Below are positions 56,950 through 64,000 of a DNA stretch of 64,000 nt, in pieces (within the stretch, counting starts at the first letter, position 1; each line of letters starts with the position of its first letter). Made by a program: the position numbers and the translations under genes. The stretch is taken from NCBI GenBank assembly GCA_003996215.1, contig QJPP01000031.1, positions 744,001-808,000 on the forward strand. Direction: 5' to 3'. The notes below the pieces were generated by a model. The model did not search any database and had not been told where the DNA came from. It worked only from the letters and a program-made list of their open reading frames with translations. The DNA is from Jaltomata sinuosa (Eukaryota; Streptophyta; Magnoliopsida; Solanales; Solanaceae).

Positions 56950-58978
56950 TGTAACACCCCGAAAATGTATCCAGCTTTTAAACTCAAACTTGCAGAAAAT
57001 TTTGGACTTCCAGGGACCACGGGTCAAGTTCACAAATCGTGGAAGGTTCCACGAGTTTTGGAAGTGACTAATGATTCCAGTCCTGCAGACCATCCTCAGG
57101 TCTTAGAACCAAGAGTCAGTTTCACGACTCGTGAACATTTCCATGAGTCGTTGAACCAAACCGTGGAACTCAGACAGAGAGTGGTCAAGTTCCCTGAGTT
57201 CCACAACTCAGTCCTACGAATCGTGAAAGCTTCCACGAGTTATTCTGTAGGACCATAGAAAATATTCAGCAGCCTGGAATTTTGGCTCAAGAACCATGAC
57301 TCCATTCTACGAGTCGTGACTGGTTCTACAATTCGTGGGAGGGACCCGTGGAACCTAAAGCTAGGTTTTTAAGTCAGTTTTTCTAAGTTAAATCCCTGGT
57401 GTATTTTAGTCATTTCCCACCCTTTTAACTCCTAAGTGAGGTCGTTTTGACTATTTCAAGAAGGGTTTTCACCCTTATTACCCTAAGTTTCTCCTAAACT
57501 ATTCAATCACCTCCCAAAAGAAGAAAATTTCTTCCTCAAGCTTCAAGTCTCCAAGCCCCAAGTGAAGTCTCCTAAATCTTTTCCATTGAAGTGGGTAATC
57601 TTCCACCAAGGTATGTGGGTCTTAAACAATGTGTTCCTTTCACCCTTGTGCCCAAAATTCTGAATTTTTCTGTTGAATAATGAAATTATTAAATTAGGGT
57701 TTTGATCTAAAATTTGGGGAAATTTTATGAAATCAGCTTCTATGTTTAAATTCATGGTTTTATATTGATTACTAATGATTTGATTATGATTCTTCTATTG
57801 GTTTTAAAGACCCGATCATGAAAGTTTATTTTTAGCATAAATCCATGAATTTGCATGTTTTCAAGAGAAAGGTGGCATGATTAGATACATGTCCTTTATG
57901 TATTTATGAAAATGTATGCCTAATACTTCAAGTATGAATTTAGAAAGGAGAGCATGCTTTGAATTATGGCTAAGCTAAGCCTTCAAATTTATGAAGTTGA
58001 ATTACATGGCATCAGATATGTCTTATTGCTTTTAGAATAGTTTTTGACATTAGATATATCATCAGTATGAATAGCTTTGGCATCAAATATGCCCAGTATT
58101 ATATGAACTATATGTATGTTTTGGGAGTAGTATTAGCACCAAGTTGGACAGGGTGAGAGTACCCAAAAAGGTCCCAAAATTACGTGCCCTCATAGGTTTT
58201 AAGTCCCCTCTGTTGGTCATCAGTATTTAGTGATCACGCCACAGTAATGCCTTTATACCCTGGCAAGGTATATTAGGTCCTCTCGATGGGGTAGATACAT
58301 CGAATTCCATGTAGCTCACATGGTCTATGTCGGTTAGAGAACCTCCCACAGAAAACAGTTTATGCTTTTAAAACTTGCATTTGACTCTTATTCAGATTTC
58401 AGACTTATTACTTATGATTATGTTTCAGCTTATAGAAAGTATTAGAGTCATTGCACTCTCTTTATCTTTAAAAGCATGATTTCAGTTATTAAATATACTT
58501 AGCATGTTTTCATCATGTTCATGCATTGCTCATATACTTAGTACATTCCATAGTACTAACGCATATTGCATTGCATCCTTTGATGATGCAGATTTATGTG
58601 TCCCTTCACAGATACGTGGCTAGAGTTCCCGGCAACTCACGATCAGCTTTGGTGAGCCCTCATTGTTCGAGGACCAGACTTTATTCTAGTTTTTCTATGC
58701 TTCTTTTCCTTCCAGATTGTTGTTGAGATAGTTGGGGTATTGTCCCATCAACTCCTTATGCTAGTTGTAGAGGCGTTTTAGACATTGTGTTATTGGGTTC
58801 TGTGTGATGATTGTATCTCTTGATTCGACTTTCTATTTATGATATTCTGAGTCTTTATCTATGATTGCTTCCGCTTATATTTTGTTATGCTTGAGAATGC
58901 TATGACCAAGGGTTAGCTTAGGACCCTTGTGATTCCAAGTCCTGTGTTATGTCTAGGGGTTAACCTCGAGGCATGACA
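56950..58978 (+). repeat. LTR3 of the F array (shared by F2 and F3)
   Basis: TGTAACACCCC to GCATGACA, about 2029 bp. Palindrome TTCACGACTCGTGAA is at 57121-57135 among other CACGAGT words (57010-57360). The end reads GAGGCATGACA where LTR1 and LTR2 have GAGGCGTGACA, a CpG-to-CpA transition. Confidence 0.92.
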
Positions 58979-58982
58979 AACT

Positions 58983-58995
58983 TGGTATATGAGCC
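58983..58995 (+). promoter_or_regulatory. Decayed primer binding site of F3
   Basis: TGGTATATGAGCC at the position of TGGTATCAGAGTC in F1 and F2. The core CAGAG has become ATGAG, so priming by initiator tRNA-Met would be impaired. Confidence 0.75.
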
Positions 58996-59187
58996 TTAGG
59001 TTCAAGTGTCCTAGGATGTCTGAAAGTCGCATCAAGTAGAGTCTATTTCATATGTGTGAAGAGCGCCACACATATGAGGGGGAAACTATGAGGTGTCTTC
59101 GGAAAACTTCACTTCTTTCATGATCACGTCGTGCGATAGAGCTTAACTTTAATGTCCCTCTAATCCTTATCTTATGCATTTCAGACT

Positions 59188-60220
59188 ATGCCTCCTCAAT
59201 GTTCTATGACTCCCCAAGCCACTCGGAATGTTGCTCCTCAAGTTCTGATTCTCAATGTTACGAATGATAAGTTCAGGAATGCCATCCATTTGCTAGCCCA
59301 GACTTTGGCCACTCAGGTCAACCAGCCAGCTCCTACCCCCGTTCATTCTTAAGGTGGGGTAGCGTCCTGAGTTTGTGACTTCATCCGTATGAACTCACCA
59401 GAGTTTTAAGGTTCAAAAGTGAGTGAGGACCCGCTCAACTTTATTGATGAAGTGAAGAAGATCTTTGAGGTTATGCAAGTGGTTGGGGTTGATTGTGTGG
59501 AGCTTGCATCCTATCAACTCAAGGATGTGGCTTATATTTGGTTCAAGCAATGGAAGGAGGCTAGGGTGAGAGATATGATCCCCACGACTTGGGATTGTTT
59601 GAGAGAGCCTCTCTTGATAGGTTCTTTCCCCGTTAGTTGAGACAAGAGAAGGTGGAGGAATTTGTGAACTTGATACAGGGTTCGATGTCGGTGCAAGAGT
59701 AGAGTTTGAAGTTCACTCAGTTGTCTAGATATACTCATTCCATGGTAGCGGACTTGCATGATCAAATGAGCAAATTCATATATGGGGTTTCTGATGTGGT
59801 GAAGAAAGAGTGTAGGTCTGCTTTTTTTTGAGTGATATGAACATTTCCCGACTCATGACCCATGCCCATTAGATTGAGGGTGACAAGCTCAGGGAGATGG
59901 CAAGGGAGAATAAGAGGTTTAGATCTGAGGGATCAGGTTTTGGTTATCACAGGTCCGGAGGTGGACATCACTCTTCTTTCCAGAAGAAGTCATCAGGATC
60001 CGTTCATTCTTCTGCTAGTGTTTCTACTCAGGCTCAGAAGCCTCATTATGATCAGGGTGATAGAGAATCTTGTTCCTATTCCCAGTCTCAAGGTAGTATT
60101 GCTAAGGGATCTTCCTACCCAGCTTGTGTTAAGTGTGGGAAGACTCACCCTGGTGAGTGTCTGGCTGGTAGAGAGGATTGTTTTGGGTGTGGTCAGACTG
60201 GGCACCGTGTTAGAGATTGA
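59188..60220 (+). pseudogene. Gag of F3
   Basis: Starts MPPQCSMTPQ-like at 59188. It shares with F1 and F2 the early stop region, the frameshift near 59597, the TAG at 59700-59702 and the TGA at 60218-60220. Unlike them it keeps the Gln of CFGCGQTGHRVRD in the zinc knuckle. An additional one-base change of the T run at 59822-59830 shifts LFFSDMN, and TAG replaces the CAG of HAHQIEG. Confidence 0.87.
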
Positions 60221-63200
60221 CCTTTTTCTAAGAAGGGGCAAGGAGGTGGTAGGACTCAGTCTACCCCAGCAGCTTCAGGTGGTAGACCAGCCCCATAGGG
60301 CACAGCTTCTAGTTCTGGTGGTCAGTGCCAGAACCGTCTTTATGCTATGTCCTCCCGTAAGGATCAGGAGAGCTCTCCAGATGTGGTTATCAGTATGTTA
60401 AAAGTCTTCTCTATTTATGTATATGCCTTGTTGGATCCCGGTGCCTCCTTATCTTTTGTAATCCCTTATGTGGCTTGTAAGTTTGAGGTTCATCCTAAAT
60501 TTCTTTTAGAACCCTTTCATGTTTCTACTCCTGTTGGTGAGTCAGTCCTAGCCAAAAGAGTCTATCGAAATTTCCCTATCTCAGTCCTTCATAGAGTCGG
60601 TTCAGCGGATTTAGTAGAGTTGGAGATGACTGATTTTGATTTTATTCTTGGTATGGACTGGTTGTATGCATGTTATGTCTCAGTTGATTGCCGCACTCAT
60701 GTGGTTAGTTTCAAGTTTCCTAATGAACCTGTCCTTGAATGGCAAGGTAGTTCCTCTTCTTCAAAAGGTTGTTTCATATCTTATCTTAAGGCTAGGAAGA
60801 GGATTTCTAATGGATATGTCTACCATATAGTTCGGGTTATGGACATGGAGTCTGAGACCCCAGCTATTTAGTCTGTTCTTATTGTGAACGAATTCCCAGA
60901 AGTGTTTCTCGATGATTTGCTCGAAGTCTCTCCCACTCGGGAAATCAACTTTGGGATAGATATTCTTCTAGATACGAATCCTATATCTATTCCTCCATAT
61001 AAAATGGCCCTCGCAGAACTCAAGGAGTTGAAAGATCAGTTTAAGGACTTGCTTGTTAAGGGTTTCATCAGGCCCAGTATCTCTCTTTGGGGTGCCCAAG
61101 TTTTGTTTGTTCGGAAGAAAGATGGTTCTCTTAGGATGTGTATTGATTACCGCCAATTGAACAAGGTCACAATCAAGAATAAGTATCCCATTCCTAGGAT
61201 TGATGACTTGTTCGATCAGCTTCAGGGTGCTAGTTTCTTCTCTAAAATCGACCTTAGGTCCGGTTATCATCAGCTTCGAGTTTGGGAATGTGATATCCCG
61301 AAGACAGCCTTCAGGACTCGGTATGGTCATTATGAGTTTGTTGTTATGTCTTTTGGTCTAACAAATGTTCTTGCAGCTTTTATGGATTTGATGAACCGTG
61401 TGTTCAAATACTATTTGGATATGTTTGTGAATTTTTTCATTAATGATATCCTCATCTACTCTCTGAGTGAGGAGGAGCATGCGGATCACTTGAGGGTTGT
61501 GTTGCAAACTCTCAAGGATAAGCAGTTGTTTGCTAAGTTCAGCAAGTGTGACTTTTGGATGCAGTCTGTTACTTTTCTGGGTCATGTTGTGACTAAAGAT
61601 GGTATTCGGGTTGATTCTCAAAAGATAGAGGAAGTAAAGAACTGGCCTAGACCTACTTCTCCGTCTGATATTAGGAGCTTTTTGGGTTTGGCTGGTTACT
61701 ACAGGAGTTTTGTGGAAGGTTTTTCTTCCATTGCTTCCCCTTTGACCCAATTGACTCAGAAGAAGGTAAAATTTTAGTGGTCCGACTTGTGTGAGAAGAA
61801 CTTTCAAGAATTAAAGACTAGATTGACCACCGCTCCAGTGTTAGCACTACCCGAGGGCTTAGATGATTTTGTTGTGTATTGTGATGCTTCTCGGATTGGT
61901 TTGGGTTATGTTTTGATGCAGCGTGGTAAGATGATTGCCTATGCTTCTAGACAGCTTAAGACTCATGAGAAGAACTATCCTACTCATGATCTTGAGTTAG
62001 CGGTCGTGGTCTTTGCTTTGAAGATTTGGAGACATTACTTGTATGGTGTGCATGTGGATGTATTCACCGATCATAAGAGTCGTCAATATCTGTTCACTCA
62101 AAAAGAGTTGAATTTATGATAAAGAAGGTGGCTTGATCTCCTTAAGGATTATGATATGAGTGTGCTTTACCATCCGGGTAAGTCCAATGTTGTGGCGGAT
62201 GCTTTGAGTAGGTTGTCCATGGGAAGTGTGGCTTCTATTAAAGATGGAAAGAAGGAGTTAGTTAAAGAAGTTCATAGGCTTGCTCAGTTGGGAGTTCGCC
62301 TTATGGACTCGACCGAAGGTGGTGTGATTGTGACTAATGGTGCCGAATCATCCTTGGTGGCTGATTCCGTTCTACTTCAGCTTAAGGGTGCAGTTTGACA
62401 GCAAAGGGTGGAGGTTTTCTCCCAAGGGGGAGATGGTGTGCTTCGTTATCAGGGTCGCTTATGTGCGCCAGATGTTGATGGGTTGAGATAGCAGATTTTG
62501 TCTGAGGCCCACAGTTCTAGATACTTCATTCATCCGAGTTCTACTAAGATGTACCGTGATCTATGGGAAGTCTTTTGGTGGAATGGTATAAAGAAGGACA
62601 TAGCCGGGTTTGTGGCTAAGTATCCCAACTGTCAACGGGTAAAGGTGGAACATCAAGGCCAGGTGGTATGCTTCAAGATATTTACCTTCCCACTTGGAAA
62701 TGGGAAGCAATCAATATGGACTTTATCACGGGTTTGACTCGTACTCGAAGGCAGCATGATTCCATTTGGGTAATCATTGACTGGATGACCAAGTCATCCT
62801 ATTTCTTGGTTGTTAAGACTACGGGTACAGCAGATGATTATGCTAGACTCTACATTCGGGAGATAGTCCGATTGCATGGTGTTCCTTTGTCTATCATTTC
62901 TGATAGGGGTCCTCAGTTTACATCTCAATTTTGGAAGTCATTTCAGAAAGGTCTTTGTACCAAGGTAAAGCTTAGCAAAGCTTTTCATCCTCAGATAGAT
63001 TGTAAGGCAGAGCATACTATTCAGACTTTGGAGGATATGTTAGAGCTTATGTGATTGATTTCAAAGGTAATTGGGATGATCACTTACCTCTTATCAAGTT
63101 TGCCTACAACAACAGCTTTCACTCTAGCATCCAAATGGCTCTATATGAGGCACTTTATGGCCGAAGGTATAGATCTCCTATTGGTTGGTTCGAGTTGGTG

Positions 63201-63772
63201 AGGCAGCCTTGATTGGTCCAGATTCTGTTCATGAGACCATGGAGAAAGTTCAGCATATTCAGGAGAGGTTGAAGACCGCTCAGAGTCGACAAAACTCTTA
63301 TGCGGATGTGAGGAGAAAGGAGTTGGAATTTAAAGTTGATGATTGGGTTTTCCTTAAGGTGTCACCCATGAAGGGTGTGATGAGGTTTGGCAAGAAAGGA
63401 AAGCTTAGTCCTTGTTTTGTAGGTCCTTATCGGATTTCGAGGAGAGTTAGTAGTGTTGCTTATGAGTTGGAGTTGCCAACGGAGTTGGAAGCGGTTCATC
63501 CAGTTTTCCATGTTTCCTTGTTGAAGAAGTGTGTTGGTGATACGACATTGATTGTCCCTTTGGAAGATATGGGTGTGAAGGATAGTCTCACTTATGAGGA
63601 GGTCCCCGTGGAGATCCTTGATCATCAGATTCGGAGGTTGAGGAACAAAGAATTTGCTTCGGTGAAAGTCCTTTGGAGGAATCAGCTTGTTGAGGGTGCT
63701 ACTTGGGAAGTGAAAGAGGCCATGAAGGCCAAATATCCTCATCTCTTTCCTTCCGACTCGGTTCCAGCTTGA
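60221..63772 (+). pseudogene. Pol of F3
   Basis: The best preserved RT of the array: open from 60884 to 61777 (297 residues) through FIRPSISLWGAQVLFVRKKDGS, IDYRQLNKVTIKNKYPIPRI, FSKIDLRSGYHQLRV and the altered FINDILIYS (61436-61462). Protease has LLDPGASLSF and DFDFILGMDWL. RNase H 61787-62200 keeps YCDASRIGLGYVLMQ and ends VVADALSRLS. In the integrase zinc finger the first Cys is Tyr (AKYPNCQRVK). The core has INMDFITGLTRTRRQ, ISDRGPQFTSQFW and AEHTIQTLEDM. Shared lesions: 62117-62122 (TGA plus TAA), TAG 62489-62491 and the deletion near 63040. The C-terminus (63185-63772) is open and ends at the expected TGA. Confidence 0.93.
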
Positions 63773-63993
63773 GGTACTAGTTTCCTCCTTAGTATGCACC
63801 TCCGATTTTATTCCACTGGTTCCTGTCATGATCCTCGCATGCATACATGTTTTATGAAGTTAGTTTATCGTGTTTTCAAGTTAGGAAATTCAGTTCTCAT
63901 GATTACCCCTTGATTTCTATGTTTTGATGTTTGGTTGGACTATTTTCTCCTCAGTTTTTCTTGTTTAGTCTTCATTCGTGGATGAATGATCCC

Positions 63994-64000
63994 AAGGGGG
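63994..64000 (+). promoter_or_regulatory. Start of the polypurine tract of F3, cut by the window end
   Basis: The window ends in CCCAAGGGGG, identical to the sequence preceding LTR2 and LTR3. A fourth LTR is expected about six bases beyond the end. Confidence 0.75.

Larger units (their letters stand above)
43084..64000 (+). mobile_element. Head-to-tail array of three copies of Ty3 chromovirus F
   Basis: Order is LTR1-internal1-LTR2-internal2-LTR3-internal3, then the window ends in the third PPT. Internal landmarks repeat at near-constant spacing: gag ATG at 45025, 52105 and 59188; the altered RT active site at 47280, 54359 and 61442. All three share the same disabling lesions (listed in the findings). 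The family is a plant chromovirus with a C-terminal chromodomain-like tail and initiator-Met primer site, Tekay/Del-like by overall wording. Confidence 0.93.

Noticed and set aside
43084..64000. Array interpreted as a classical centromeric satellite
   Set aside because: The period is a whole LTR-plus-internal unit with PBS, PPT and pol, so it is a tandemly recombined retrotransposon; only three units are seen.

Overview
This is a stretch of flowering-plant nuclear DNA that appears to be made entirely of transposable elements. The mix of families (Athila-like Ty3 elements with a tRNA-Asp primer site, Tekay/Del-like Ty3 chromoviruses with an initiator-Met primer site, and an L1-type LINE with a DUF4283 ORF1 and a C-terminal RNase H) and the wording of their proteins resemble Solanaceae (tomato, potato, pepper, tobacco relatives); that assignment is from recognition, not a search. 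I find no intact host gene, tRNA, rRNA, CRISPR array or prokaryotic feature. Every coding region carries stops, frameshifts or lost catalytic residues, as expected of old pericentromeric heterochromatin.

Layout. (1) 1-26919 is a nest of Athila-like elements. Element A (minus, about 1113-13517) has a 3' LTR, an env-like ORF and a recognisable gag-protease-RT-RNase H-integrase, and lacks its 5' LTR. Element B (plus, about 13519-20046) lacks a recognisable pol and keeps one odd ORF, an env-like ORF, a long 3' UTR, a PPT and a 3' LTR. Elements H1 and H2 (minus, 20047-26919) are two head-to-tail relatives of B whose internal region is duplicated; the junction falls on a second tRNA-Asp primer site. 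The first 1.1 kb is another relative's 3' UTR. (2) 26920-35385 holds two Ty3 elements, D and E, fused at about 32444: the C-terminal pol of D runs straight into the middle of the RT of E. (3) 35386-42365 is a nearly complete LINE on the minus strand, inserted into the LTR of E with a perfect 13-bp target-site duplication. (4) 43084-64000 is a head-to-tail array of three copies (F1-F3, period about 7.08 kb) of one Ty3 chromovirus in LTR-internal-LTR-internal order; the window ends in the third PPT, just short of where a fourth LTR would begin.

How the parts relate. Within each element the usual retroelement order can be traced (LTR, primer site, gag, pol, PPT, LTR, or ORF1-ORF2-poly(A) for the LINE), but no element here looks able to move by itself. 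The LINE post-dates the LTR of E. The F array shares the same inactivating lesions in all three units, so it grew as DNA by unequal exchange after the element was already dead.

Signals not explained by ordinary annotation: (a) several families carry their own vocabulary of short palindromic CG-containing words, concentrated in the LTR and, in the Athila-like elements, also in the UTR between pol and the env-like ORF; (b) a conserved 50-80 bp block with a small hairpin sits at or just after the stop codon of pol or pol-equivalent ORFs in A, B, H1 and H2, and again after the env-like ORF of A; (c) a shared GGTACT-containing candidate 3' splice site lies just before the env-like ORFs. These are the best candidates for undescribed biology; their functions are unknown to me.
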